Shown here: positions 25,269-33,631 of the stretch, piece after piece
Layout of the letters: each line of letters opens with the position of its first letter
How positions within the stretch are numbered: position 1 is the stretch's first letter
Assembly (NCBI RefSeq): GCF_001494635.1
Contig: NZ_LOJF01000009.1
Location: forward strand, 62,001-126,000
Source: Tractidigestivibacter scatoligenes
GTDB taxonomy: Bacteria > Actinomycetota > Coriobacteriia > Coriobacteriales > Atopobiaceae
Reading direction: 5' to 3'
Length of the DNA stretch: 64,000 nucleotides
Position numbers and translations under genes: made by a program
Notes under the pieces: generated by a model
What the model was told of the DNA's origin: nothing
Seen by the model: the letters and a program-made list of their open reading frames with translations, nothing else
The model's database searches: none

Positions 25269-27323
25269 ATGGATTCAAGGCTTGAACCACTGTTCACTCC
25301 GTGGAGCATCGACGGCTGCGAGATCAAGAACCGCATCGTCATGACGTCCATGGGCGGTACCAACATCTTTGGGTGGATGGAGAGAAACCACTTCGACCGG
25401 GACGGCGCCCGCTTCCTCATGGAGCGCGCGCAGAATAACGTGGGGCTACTCCTTCCCGGCTGCCAGCCCGTTTACAACCCCATCGGCGGCCAGTGGCTAG
25501 ACCAGAACCGCACCATGTACGAGGAGCTCAAGCCCTTCATGGAGGAGCTGCACGCCACGGGAGCCAAGATGTTCGTGCAGCTCACGGCTGGCTTTGGACG
25601 CAGCTTCACGGTGTCTGACTCCATGGAGGAGCTCTACACCAACCCGCTGCTGCGCGCGCTGTCAAAGCCCTTCCTGGACCTGGACAAGATCTGCGCCACA
25701 GCGTCCCCCTCGCCCAACCGTTGGTCGGACAAGGTCCCCTCACGCGAGATGACCATCGGTGAGATCGACCGGCTTGTGGAGGCGTTTGCCACCTGCGCAA
25801 AGATGCTGCGTGATGCCGGCGTGGACGGCGTGGAGGTGCACGCCGTCCACGAGGGCTACCTTCTCGACCAGTTCACCCTCCCCTACGTGAACCACCGCAA
25901 CGACATCTACGGCGGCTCGCGCGAGAACCGCTACCGCTTCCCGGTGCGCATTGTCCACGCCATCCACGACGCAGCAGGCGGGGACTTCCCCGTGTCGCTT
26001 CGCTACTCGGTGGTGAGCCGCACCAAGGGCTTCCGCGAGGGGGCGCTCCCCGGCGAGGACTACGTCGAGGTGGGGCGCACTATGGAGGAGTCCGAATGGG
26101 CCGCGCGCTACCTCACCGACGAGGGCTACGCAATGCTCAACTGCGACAACGGCACCTACGACGCCTGGTACTGGGCTCACCCGCCCATCTACATGCCCGA
26201 GAACTGCAACCTTGCAGACGTCGAGCACATCAAGGGCTTTGTAGACGTTCCCGTGGTGTGTGCTGGCCGCATGGACCCCTATGTGGGCGCACAGGCCGTG
26301 GCCGAGGGCAAGCTTGACGCAGTGGGCTTTGCTCGCCAGTTCCTGGCCGACGGCGAGTGGGTCACCAAGCTTGTCGAGGGGCGCGAGAAGGACATTCGCC
26401 CCTGCATCTGCTGCCACAACGGCTGCTTCAACATGTGCCACTACAAGGGGCACGCAAACACGCAGACGCTCGAGGACTCGCTGCATCTCTCGCGTTGCGC
26501 GGTGAACCCTGAGACCATGCAGTACGAGAAGCACCACATCCGCCCCACCACCACGCCCCGGCGCGTCGCCGTGGTGGGTGGCGGCATCGGCGGCATGGAG
26601 GCTGCGCGCGTGCTCGCGCTTCGCGGCCACTGGCCCGTCATCTACGAGCAGTCAGAACATCTGGGCGGCGTCTTCCGCGAGGCCGCGTCCGCGAGCTTCA
26701 AGGGCAAGCTCCGCGACCTTCTCGCCTGGTACGAGCGGCAGATGAAGGAGCTTGGCGTCGAGATCCACTACAACCGCGAGGTCATCGACGTGCAGGAGCT
26801 TGACGAGGACTATGCCATCGTGGCCACCGGCGCCACGCCCAAGCGCCTGCCTGTCCAGGGCTTCGAGCGCGCGATGGACGCCCTTGACTACCTCGATGGC
26901 GCCAAAGTTGGTCAGCGCGTAGTGGTTATTGGCGGCGGCCTCACCGGCTGCGAGGTGGCGCTCGAACTTTACCTCTCCGGCAAGCAGCCAGTCATTGTGG
27001 AGATGAAGGACGACCTGGTGGCGCAGGACGGTGTGTGCCTTGCCAACTCAAGCTACCTCCGCGAGTTCTTTGCCTGGAAGAAGGTTCCCGTCTATCTGGA
27101 GTCCACGGTGCGCGCCATTGGCGAAGACTGGGTGCAGATCTCCCACAAGGACGGCACGCTCGAGCGCATCACGTGCGACTCGGTTGTGAGCGCCGTTGGC
27201 TACACGCCCGATCCCGTTTCGCAGCCAAACGGTCGCCACGTTCAGCTTGTTGGCGACTGCGCCGGCGTAGGCAACTTGCGCTCGGTCATTTGGCGTGCCT
27301 ACGAGGCTGCTTCGCGCGTTTAG
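25269..27323 (+). CDS. FAD/FMN/Fe-S enoate reductase, BaiCD/FadH-type (old yellow enzyme family)
   Basis: The 684-residue protein has the three-part layout of 2,4-dienoyl-CoA reductase and bile-acid enzyme BaiCD: an FMN-binding TIM barrel (about 1-370) with VEVHAVHEGYLLDQF and NDIYGGSRENRYRF; a [4Fe-4S] site of Cys379, Cys382, Cys386 and Cys410; then FAD (VVGGGIGGMEAARV, near 435) and NAD(P) (VVIGGGLTGCEVALEL, near 550) domains. Such enzymes reduce activated C=C bonds anaerobically. The HAVHEGYLLDQF form is typical of BaiCD-like enzymes. The next genes, 35 bases on, encode both aconitase X subunits, suggesting that the substrate is the dehydration product. Codon choice is more G+C-rich than upstream genes. 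Confidence 0.9.
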   Translation: MDSRLEPLFTPWSIDGCEIKNRIVMTSMGGTNIFGWMERNHFDRDGARFLMERAQNNVGLLLPGCQPVYNPIGGQWLDQNRTMYEELKPFMEELHATGAKMFVQLTAGFGRSFTVSDSMEELYTNPLLRALSKPFLDLDKICATASPSPNRWSDKVPSREMTIGEIDRLVEAFATCAKMLRDAGVDGVEVHAVHEGYLLDQFTLPYVNHRNDIYGGSRENRYRFPVRIVHAIHDAAGGDFPVSLRYSVVSRTKGFREGALPGEDYVEVGRTMEESEWAARYLTDEGYAMLNCDNGTYDAWYWAHPPIYMPENCNLADVEHIKGFVDVPVVCAGRMDPYVGAQAVAEGKLDAVGFARQFLADGEWVTKLVEGREKDIRPCICCHNGCFNMCHYKGHANTQTLEDSLHLSRCAVNPETMQYEKHHIRPTTTPRRVAVVGGGIGGMEAARVLALRGHWPVIYEQSEHLGGVFREAASASFKGKLRDLLAWYERQMKELGVEIHYNREVIDVQELDEDYAIVATGATPKRLPVQGFERAMDALDYLDGAKVGQRVVVIGGGLTGCEVALELYLSGKQPVIVEMKDDLVAQDGVCLANSSYLREFFAWKKVPVYLESTVRAIGEDWVQISHKDGTLERITCDSVVSAVGYTPDPVSQPNGRHVQLVGDCAGVGNLRSVIWRAYEAASRV

Positions 27324-27358
27324 TTGGGGGAATCACGAGAAGGAAGGGAGGTCAGCCC

Positions 27359-28630
27359 ATGGAGCTGACCCAGGAGGAGCGTGACATCCTCGATGGCAAG
27401 CAGGGAGAGACGCTTGCCAAGGTAATGAGAACGCTCGTTGAGTACGGAGAGGCCTTTGGCGCCACGCGCATGGTCAAGGTGACGGCGCCTGGTCACCTGG
27501 TGACCAGCTTTGGCATCTCGATCCTCGAGGCGAACTTCCGCCTCATGGACGAGCTCATCAAGGCCGGGCTTAAGACCAAGGAGCCCTTCACTGTAGACCC
27601 GCGTCCCATCGACAACGCAGATGTCCCTGCTAGCGTGGTCCAGAAGGTCGTGGGAGCGGTTACGTATGGTAAGCAGGACGCTTACGAGCGCCAGCTGCGT
27701 GCCGTTGGCCTCAAGGACGAGAACGCCTTCACCTGCGCCTGCTACCTGCCCGAGGTTGGCAACGCCCCAAAGCGCGGCGACGTCCTGAGCTGGGCCGAGT
27801 CCTCCGCCGTGGTCTATGCCAACTCTGTCCTGGGCGCGCGGTGCAACCGGAACAGCGGATTTATCGATCTCTTTGGCAACATCGTGGGCGAGGTCCCGGA
27901 GTTTGGGCTGCTCACCGATGAGGGACGCAAGGCCACATGGATCGTGGACGTGGAGTGCACCAAGAGGCCCGAGGCGCAGGTGCTGGGCTCTGCCATTGGC
28001 ATGAAGGTGATGGATGAGGTCCCCTATATCCGTGGGCTTGACCAGTGGCTGGGCTGCACGCTTGACGATGCCGCAAAGGCCTACCTCAAGGACATGGGGG
28101 CCGCCACGGCGTCAAACGGCGCCGTGGGCCTCTACCACGTGGCAGGCATCACGCCCGAGGCGGCAGACATGGGCGAGTCCCTCATCGCAGAGGGCACGAA
28201 GCACTATGTGATCGACGATGCGGAACTTGAGCGCGTGAAAGCGAGCTACCCCAACATCTGGAAGAAGCCCGACGCCCGCCCGCGTCTGGCGTTCATCGGC
28301 TGCCCGCACTGCTCGCTTGACCAACTCAAGGACTGGGCGCATCGCATTCCCGAGGCCCTCGCCCGCGAGGGGCGCACGCGCGTTGCGGTGCCCACGGTTG
28401 TCTCGAGCGCACCCGATGTGCTTGCAGCCTTTGACGGCACGCCAGAGAAGCGCAAGCTCCTGGCCACAGGCACCAAGCTCACCTACATCTGCCCGCTCAT
28501 GTACATGGATAACCCCGCAACGGACCTGCCGGTAGTGACGTGCTCCAACAAGCTGCGCACGTACACGAGCGCGCGCTACTTTGACGAGGACGACCTGCTT
28601 CGCATCATCGCGAGGGGAAGGATCGACTAA
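27359..28630 (+). CDS. Aconitase X catalytic (large) subunit, DUF521
   Basis: Aconitase X enzymes are Fe-S (de)hydratases; known members act on cis-3-hydroxy-L-proline or, in archaea, mevalonate 5-phosphate. The 423-residue protein shows the DUF521 features: CACYLPEVGN (Cys126, Cys128), ESSAVVYANSVLGARCNR (Cys162), a GCPHCS motif (Cys315, Cys318), and late cysteines 378 (ICPLMYM) and 395. Several of these should hold the cluster. ATG 27359 has GGGAGG seven bases upstream; the open frame begins earlier but overlaps the OYE gene out of frame. It overlaps the small-subunit start by one base (TAATG). No proline racemase, pyrroline reductase or mevalonate gene is adjacent, so the substrate may be new. 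Confidence 0.92.
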   Translation: MELTQEERDILDGKQGETLAKVMRTLVEYGEAFGATRMVKVTAPGHLVTSFGISILEANFRLMDELIKAGLKTKEPFTVDPRPIDNADVPASVVQKVVGAVTYGKQDAYERQLRAVGLKDENAFTCACYLPEVGNAPKRGDVLSWAESSAVVYANSVLGARCNRNSGFIDLFGNIVGEVPEFGLLTDEGRKATWIVDVECTKRPEAQVLGSAIGMKVMDEVPYIRGLDQWLGCTLDDAAKAYLKDMGAATASNGAVGLYHVAGITPEAADMGESLIAEGTKHYVIDDAELERVKASYPNIWKKPDARPRLAFIGCPHCSLDQLKDWAHRIPEALAREGRTRVAVPTVVSSAPDVLAAFDGTPEKRKLLATGTKLTYICPLMYMDNPATDLPVVTCSNKLRTYTSARYFDEDDLLRIIARGRID

Positions 28631-29079
28631 TGGCTGAGAAGACCTTCAGGGGGCGCGTCGTTGTTGGCGGTGCCGTGAGCGCAAAGGCTCTGGTAAGCCA
28701 TGGTGGCTTCAACACGCTGGCAAGCTACCAGCAGCCGCTCATCCTAAAGAACGTAAAGGCGCCCTGCTCCGACCAGAACAACCCCGACCTCTATAAGAAG
28801 CCGCTCCAGGGGGCAGCAATCTGCCTGCCGCAGACCATAGGCTCCACCACGGGCGGCATGGTCCTCATGTGCGCGTGCGATATGGGCGCGGGTCCGGCAT
28901 GCATGCTTTTCTCGAAGCCCATCGACCCCATTGCGGCAGCGGGAGCCATACTTTCCAAGAACTGGACGGAGCACCCGTTTGTCGTGGTTGACCAGTTGGG
29001 CGACGAGTTTCTCGACTACGTGCATGACGGCATGGACGTGAGCGTGACCGAGGATGGAACCGTTACTATAACGGGATGA
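28630..29079 (+). CDS. Aconitase X swivel (small) subunit, DUF126
   Basis: The 149-residue protein is the small swivelling domain that completes the aconitase X active site. It has GGAVSAKALVSHGGFN near the N-terminus and the conserved LPQTIGSTTGGMV loop, whose Ser72 matches the catalytic base position in the family. The ATG overlaps the large-subunit stop by one base, guaranteeing balanced synthesis. It closes the operon; a strong hairpin follows at 29147. Family membership is clear, substrate is not. Confidence 0.92.
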   Translation: MAEKTFRGRVVVGGAVSAKALVSHGGFNTLASYQQPLILKNVKAPCSDQNNPDLYKKPLQGAAICLPQTIGSTTGGMVLMCACDMGAGPACMLFSKPIDPIAAAGAILSKNWTEHPFVVVDQLGDEFLDYVHDGMDVSVTEDGTVTITG

Positions 29080-29146
29080 TGATGGCTTCGGCGATGTTTG
29101 TGCTCGTCGCCGGAAGGACAGGTTTATTGCATTTTCCGTCACTCAG

Positions 29147-29179
29147 CGCCCTCCGGCGATTATTTGTCGCCGGAGGGCG
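29147..29179. terminator. Hairpin between the aconitase X operon and recQ
   Basis: CGCCCTCCGGCGA (29147-29159) pairs perfectly with TCGCCGGAGGGCG (29167-29179) over a seven-base loop. Genes on both strands end here. The + side is followed by GTTAATGTTG, so T-richness is modest. Confidence 0.75.
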
Positions 29180-29272
29180 GTTAATGTTGCAACTCTTGCC
29201 AAAATGACCACTTTGGCGATTGCCCGTGAGTGGTGAACACCGCAGCATTGCTCTTGTTTCAATCACGACCAT

Positions 29273-30871
29273 CTACCACCGGTTGATCTCCTCGAGGAAA
29301 GCGTCGCCGTATCGTTGGAGCTTGGCACGTCCTACGCCGGAAACCTGAAGCAGCTCCTCCTCGCTCGTGGGGCGGCGTCGCACCATAGCGCGCAGGGTTG
29401 CGTCCGAGAAGACCATGTAGGGAGGGATGCGGAACTCGCCCGCAAGCTGCTTTCGCAGTGCGCGCAGGCGCTGGAAGAGGCACTCGTCCTCGTCGGTGAC
29501 CTCCGCCTCACTAGGAAGCTCGCACGTACGATAACTGCTAGATCCCGCGGCGCCAAAGGCTCTGCGAGGTCGTGCGGCACGCAGGTACTTGTCTGCGGAG
29601 GTGCCCAGGCACACGGAGCAGCCTCCGCAACCAGCCGGGACAACACCTGCCCCAAGCGTCGACGCATCCTGGCCAAAGTAGCGCAGCACTCGTGCGCGAA
29701 GGCACGAGTCGCTCATCGCATAGCCAATCATGGACGAGAGGAGCCGCTCCCTGTTGCGTAGCAGCGTCTTCCTCTCGGCCTGTGGGGTCTCGGGTGGGAA
29801 CTCGGTGTTGTCAATGAAGAAGTGGCACGTGCGTATGTCACCGCGGCTCCACAGGAGGTAGCACTCTGCCGGCTCGCCATCGCGACCGGCGCGTCCCGCC
29901 TCTTGGTAGTACTCCTCCAGCGAGAGGGGCAACCCACAGTTCACGACGAAGCGCACGTCGGACTTGTCGATGCCCATGCCAAACGCGTTGGTAGCAACCA
30001 TGACGCGCGCCTCGTCGCGCACGAAGGCCTCCTGCGAGGCCGCGCGCTCGTCGATCTCCATGCCCGCGTGGTAGCTCGCTGCGGTTATTCCCGCGGCGCG
30101 CAGGGTCTCCGCCAGCTCGTCCACCTTCTTGCGGGTGGTCGCATAGACAATGCCGGACCATGTTGGGTGCGTCGAAAGGTAGCCCAGAAGCCAGCGAGTG
30201 CGCTCCTTTGGTGTAAGTTCAAAAGACGAGAGACACAAGTTGGGCCGGTCGAAACCGTTCACCTGGATGGCGGGGTTGCGCAGGTCAAGCAGGCGCGAGA
30301 CATCCTGCCGCACCCGCGCCGTGGCGGTTGCCGTGAGAGCGCAGACAACGGGACGTTGTGGCAGCTGGTTGACAAAGGCGGGGATGCCTCGGTAGGCCGG
30401 GCGAAAGTCCTGTCCCCACTGGCTCACGCAGTGCGCCTCGTCAACGGCAACAAGCGGCACGCGCACCTGGCGCGCAAAGGCAATGAAGCGCTGGTCAGCA
30501 AGGCGTTCCGGCGCAACGTACATGATGTCGTACCAGCCGGCTATGGCGCGTGCCATCACGACCTCCTGCTGGCGAGGTGTGAGCGTGGAGTTGAGGTAGG
30601 AACCCCGGATGCCCGCCTCCTTGAGCGAACGCACCTGGTCGCCCATGAGCGAGATGAGCGGCGACACCACAAGCGTAAGCCCGCCGAGAAGTACCGCCGG
30701 AATCTGGTAGCAGATGGACTTACCGGCTCCCGTAGGCATGACGGCAAGCGCGTCGCGACCAGAGAGAATCGACGAGATGACCTCCTCCTGCCCGGGACGA
30801 AAGGAGTCATAGCCAAAGTAGGTGCGCAGCGCTTCGCGAGCGCGGACCATGGCTCCTTCTTCCCAGTCCAT
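29273..30871 (-). CDS. recQ: ATP-dependent DNA helicase RecQ
   Basis: RecQ unwinds DNA 3'-5' in recombination and fork repair. The 532-residue protein has helicase motif 0 ([12 protein letters not shown]), Walker [13 protein letters not shown] ([16 protein letters not shown] with aromatic loop), motif [12 protein letters not shown], a zinc site (CLRARVL ... CGGCSVC) and a C-terminal HRDC domain. It is slightly shorter than E. coli RecQ. Start choice is uncertain: ATG 30871 matches family N-termini; GTG 30889 has a better-spaced G-rich site; ATG 30850 is too close to AAGGAG. Divergent from the MATE gene. Confidence 0.94.
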   Translation of the reverse strand: MDWEEGAMVRAREALRTYFGYDSFRPGQEEVISSILSGRDALAVMPTGAGKSICYQIPAVLLGGLTLVVSPLISLMGDQVRSLKEAGIRGSYLNSTLTPRQQEVVMARAIAGWYDIMYVAPERLADQRFIAFARQVRVPLVAVDEAHCVSQWGQDFRPAYRGIPAFVNQLPQRPVVCALTATATARVRQDVSRLLDLRNPAIQVNGFDRPNLCLSSFELTPKERTRWLLGYLSTHPTWSGIVYATTRKKVDELAETLRAAGITAASYHAGMEIDERAASQEAFVRDEARVMVATNAFGMGIDKSDVRFVVNCGLPLSLEEYYQEAGRAGRDGEPAECYLLWSRGDIRTCHFFIDNTEFPPETPQAERKTLLRNRERLLSSMIGYAMSDSCLRARVLRYFGQDASTLGAGVVPAGCGGCSVCLGTSADKYLRAARPRRAFGAAGSSSYRTCELPSEAEVTDEDECLFQRLRALRKQLAGEFRIPPYMVFSDATLRAMVRRRPTSEEELLQVSGVGRAKLQRYGDAFLEEINRW

Positions 30872-30935
30872 GCTGTTCTCGCCTGCCACCAACAAACCCC
30901 CTTTATGTCTACTTAAAGACGATGCCGCTCGCCGA

Positions 30936-30965
30936 TTGTTTAGCGCCATCCGCAGGTACTACCAT
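30936..30965 (+). promoter_or_regulatory. Putative promoter for a leaderless MATE mRNA
   Basis: TTGTTT (30936-30941) and TACCAT (30960-30965) are spaced 18 bp. The -10 ends only seven bases before ATG 30973, and no ribosome-binding site precedes that ATG, as expected for a leaderless transcript. Confidence 0.45.
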
Positions 30966-30972
30966 ACAACGC

Positions 30973-32373
30973 ATGGGGAGTAAGGAAGACACAGCAACAG
31001 CAAAGTATCGGCAGATGACTGAGGAGCCCGTAAAGCCCCTCATCCTCACGCTTGCCGCTCCCTCGATCGTCTCCAACCTTGTGACCAGCATCTACAACCT
31101 CTGCGACACCTTCTTTGTGGGATCGCTTGGGACCTCCGCCGAAGGCGCCATTGGCATCTCGTTCGTAGTCATGACCGCCATCCAGGCCGTAGGCTTTGGC
31201 ATGGGACAGGGCACCGGCAACGCAATCTCGCGCTATCTGGGCGCAAAGGAGCGGGAACGCGCCTGCATCATGGCAACCAATGGCCTAGCGACCACGCTTC
31301 TTCTCGGCACGCTCATCGCCATTGTGGGCAACATCCTCATCGAGCCCATCTGCCTGGTGGCAGGTTCGACCGAGACCATCCTCCCCTACGCCAAGACCTT
31401 CGTGGGCATCATTCTTCTGGGCGCACCCTTCATGTGCAGTTCGCTCATGCTCAACATGCAGTTGCGCTTCGAGGGAGAGGCGCTCCATTCCATGATTGCC
31501 ATCATGACAGGCGCCCTCATCAACATTGGCCTTGAGCCGCTCCTCATCTATGGGGCTGGTCTGGGCATAGCAGGCAGCGCCACCTCTACGGTGATCTGCC
31601 AGTTCATCAGCTTTTGCATTCTTGTCTGGCAGATCCAACATGTGGGGATAACGCCCCTCTCGCCCAAGTGGCTGAGAAGGCCCGCTCGCGCCATGGTCAC
31701 CAAGATCGTGAACGGCGGTCTTCCCTCCTTTGTGCGCCAGTGCATGCTCGGTGTGGCTACCACGCTCCTCAACGAGGCGGCGCGTCCCTTTGGCGACGCA
31801 GCGATAGCCGCGCTCGCCGTGGTGCAACGCATCACGAGCATTGGCAACTACGTTCAGATTGGCTTTGGCCAGGGCTTTCAGCCGGTGGTTGGCTACAACT
31901 ACGGCGCCAAGCTCTACGAGCGCATTAGGGCTGGCTACCACTTTGCGGTGCGCACGGCATTCATTGCCGTAGCCCTGGTAGGCGTTGTGACCTTTGCCCT
32001 GGCACCGCAGCTTGTGGGGCTCTTTTCGAGCGACACCGAGGTTGTCGATATAGGTACGCTCGCCTTGCGCGTGGAGAGCTTCACGCTCCCGCTCACCGGC
32101 ACCGCGATGATCACCAACTTCCTGCTTCAGACGACCGGCCGCATGTGGCGGGCAACCATCCTTGGCGCTTGCAGGCTGGGCCTTGTTCTTGGCCCCGTGG
32201 TGCTGGTGCTACCGCCCCTGCTGGGGCTTCTCGGCGTCCAGCTGGCGCAGCCCGTAACCGATATCATCACGTTTTTGGTGACCATCCCCATGGCGTGGTC
32301 AATCCTGCATGAGCTTTCTGCCGAGGAGCGTGAAAGCAAGCGCACGAGCGAGGCTGCCATGCCGGCCAAGTAG
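30973..32373 (+). CDS. MATE-family multidrug/cation antiporter
   Basis: The 466-residue protein has twelve hydrophobic segments and MATE hallmarks: LAAPSIVSNLVTSIYNLCDT at the start of the first helix pair, VGSLGTSAEGAIGISF, and the half-repeat after residue 240 (PSFVRQ, VGYNYGAKLYERI). It likely exports drugs or metabolites using sodium or proton gradients. No ribosome-binding site lies before ATG 30973 nor before ATG 31015, and a -10-like TACCAT is seven bases upstream of the former, suggesting leaderless translation. Its stop is nine bases from that of the convergent amidase gene. Confidence 0.9.
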   Translation: MGSKEDTATAKYRQMTEEPVKPLILTLAAPSIVSNLVTSIYNLCDTFFVGSLGTSAEGAIGISFVVMTAIQAVGFGMGQGTGNAISRYLGAKERERACIMATNGLATTLLLGTLIAIVGNILIEPICLVAGSTETILPYAKTFVGIILLGAPFMCSSLMLNMQLRFEGEALHSMIAIMTGALINIGLEPLLIYGAGLGIAGSATSTVICQFISFCILVWQIQHVGITPLSPKWLRRPARAMVTKIVNGGLPSFVRQCMLGVATTLLNEAARPFGDAAIAALAVVQRITSIGNYVQIGFGQGFQPVVGYNYGAKLYERIRAGYHFAVRTAFIAVALVGVVTFALAPQLVGLFSSDTEVVDIGTLALRVESFTLPLTGTAMITNFLLQTTGRMWRATILGACRLGLVLGPVVLVLPPLLGLLGVQLAQPVTDIITFLVTIPMAWSILHELSAEERESKRTSEAAMPAK

Positions 32374-32382
32374 CGCTAAACC

Positions 32383-33630
32383 TTAGCTGTGAAGTGCCGC
32401 CGCCATGCGAGAGAACCACTCATCCGCGGCGCCCTTGGGAAAAACCGTGATGTAGCTCTCGAAGTACCTGCCGTACTCGGAGAGGTCCACCGCATAGCCA
32501 AGATAGCCGTCGACATAGCCGCATACCAGCAAGGGGGCGGTCGAGGCATCTCTCAGCTGCTTTCCAAAAGAGAAGACGACCTCAGAGGGAACAAGGGCAA
32601 GCCTCACGCATCCAAGGTCGACTAGCGTGGCCGTGGCATCGAGGCAAATCCGGGGTATTGCCAGCTTTGCCTCAACCATGCCAAGCATCTGACGAAGGTC
32701 GTCCTCTCGGGTGGCAATGCCAGAAGCCTTGGCAGCAGCTGGGTCTTTGAGAAGTCCAGTGAGCATGCGACGGGCAGAGAGGAGCGTCTCGTCCTCTGCC
32801 GGCACGTAGTCGAGATGCACAGGCACCTCTCTGGTGTCCCCAAGTGCAATCGAGGCGGTTTGCAACGTTGCAGCGGCAAAGCGCCGACCAATCTCTCCGC
32901 CAATGCGCTCAACCTCGTCGAAGCCCTCGCCGCGCCGCGTGAACCTCGTGCTTGAATCTCCGGCGTCGCCAACGAGGACAATCGCATGCGAACCAGTAAG
33001 CTTCTCGTACTTTACGCGTAGAGCCCCTACGTAATCCGTGGAAAGCAGGTGGTTCTCCCCATGGAGCACAGTGGGATGACAGGCAACGTGGAGGATGTCG
33101 ACGCGCTGGGAACCGTCAGCCGAGGTAAGGCTGAGGACGGTTCCGGTTGTGTCGCAACCGGCGCTGGCACCGTTACGGTTTGTAAAGAGCCCTGAGAGGT
33201 CGCACGTACCAAGCCGAGCTGTTGCGTTCCCCTGGCCTTCCTGCTGATCCTTGCACTTCTCGGCACTTGCGGCCATCGCGTCGAGAAGCGCCTCGATGAA
33301 CGAAGGATCTGGTGGACACCCTGAGTCTGCGAGCCTGCTTACCTTTGGGCCAGAGTGGGTGTGGATTGCGGCCACGTGCACGTTGTCTTTGGGAAGACCT
33401 GTGCGCGAGGTAATTGCCTGCCGAGCCTCCTCCGCAAGTGACGGCTCGAGGAAGAAGATGTCCGCAACGCAAAGGCAGAACTGGCGAAACAGTTGCCCCT
33501 CCCCATCGGAGATAAGCACGCAGCGTACGGTGATGTTGTCATGAACTCCTGTGGCCTCTCGCCGGCCGTAGCCGTCCATAGGGCAAGGGACGGCCGGGGT
33601 TATGTCCTGCTGAGCGTAAGTAACGTGCAT
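32383..33630 (-). CDS. Neutral ceramidase-like zinc amidase, cytosolic
   Basis: The 415-residue protein matches the catalytic half of neutral/alkaline ceramidases: an N-terminal QQDITPAVPCPMDGYGRR, a zinc-type HTHSGP (His90, His92), and ACHPTVLHGENHLLSTDYVG. A GDAGDSSTRF stretch may hold the catalytic serine. Unlike secreted ceramidases it has no signal peptide and no C-terminal Ig-like domain. ATG 33630 begins one base after the PTS stop, so it is translationally coupled to a sugar permease. I infer that it hydrolyses an amide, for example an N-acyl group, on the imported phosphorylated compound; true ceramide is unlikely for a cytosolic enzyme. The actual substrate is unknown. Confidence 0.75.
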   Translation of the reverse strand: MHVTYAQQDITPAVPCPMDGYGRREATGVHDNITVRCVLISDGEGQLFRQFCLCVADIFFLEPSLAEEARQAITSRTGLPKDNVHVAAIHTHSGPKVSRLADSGCPPDPSFIEALLDAMAASAEKCKDQQEGQGNATARLGTCDLSGLFTNRNGASAGCDTTGTVLSLTSADGSQRVDILHVACHPTVLHGENHLLSTDYVGALRVKYEKLTGSHAIVLVGDAGDSSTRFTRRGEGFDEVERIGGEIGRRFAAATLQTASIALGDTREVPVHLDYVPAEDETLLSARRMLTGLLKDPAAAKASGIATREDDLRQMLGMVEAKLAIPRICLDATATLVDLGCVRLALVPSEVVFSFGKQLRDASTAPLLVCGYVDGYLGYAVDLSEYGRYFESYITVFPKGAADEWFSRMAAALHS

Positions 33631-33631
33631 C

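Noticed and set aside
27035-27358. A 108-codon N-terminal extension of the aconitase X large subunit
   Set aside because: It overlaps the OYE gene in another frame; GGGAGG and the family N-terminus place the start at 27359.
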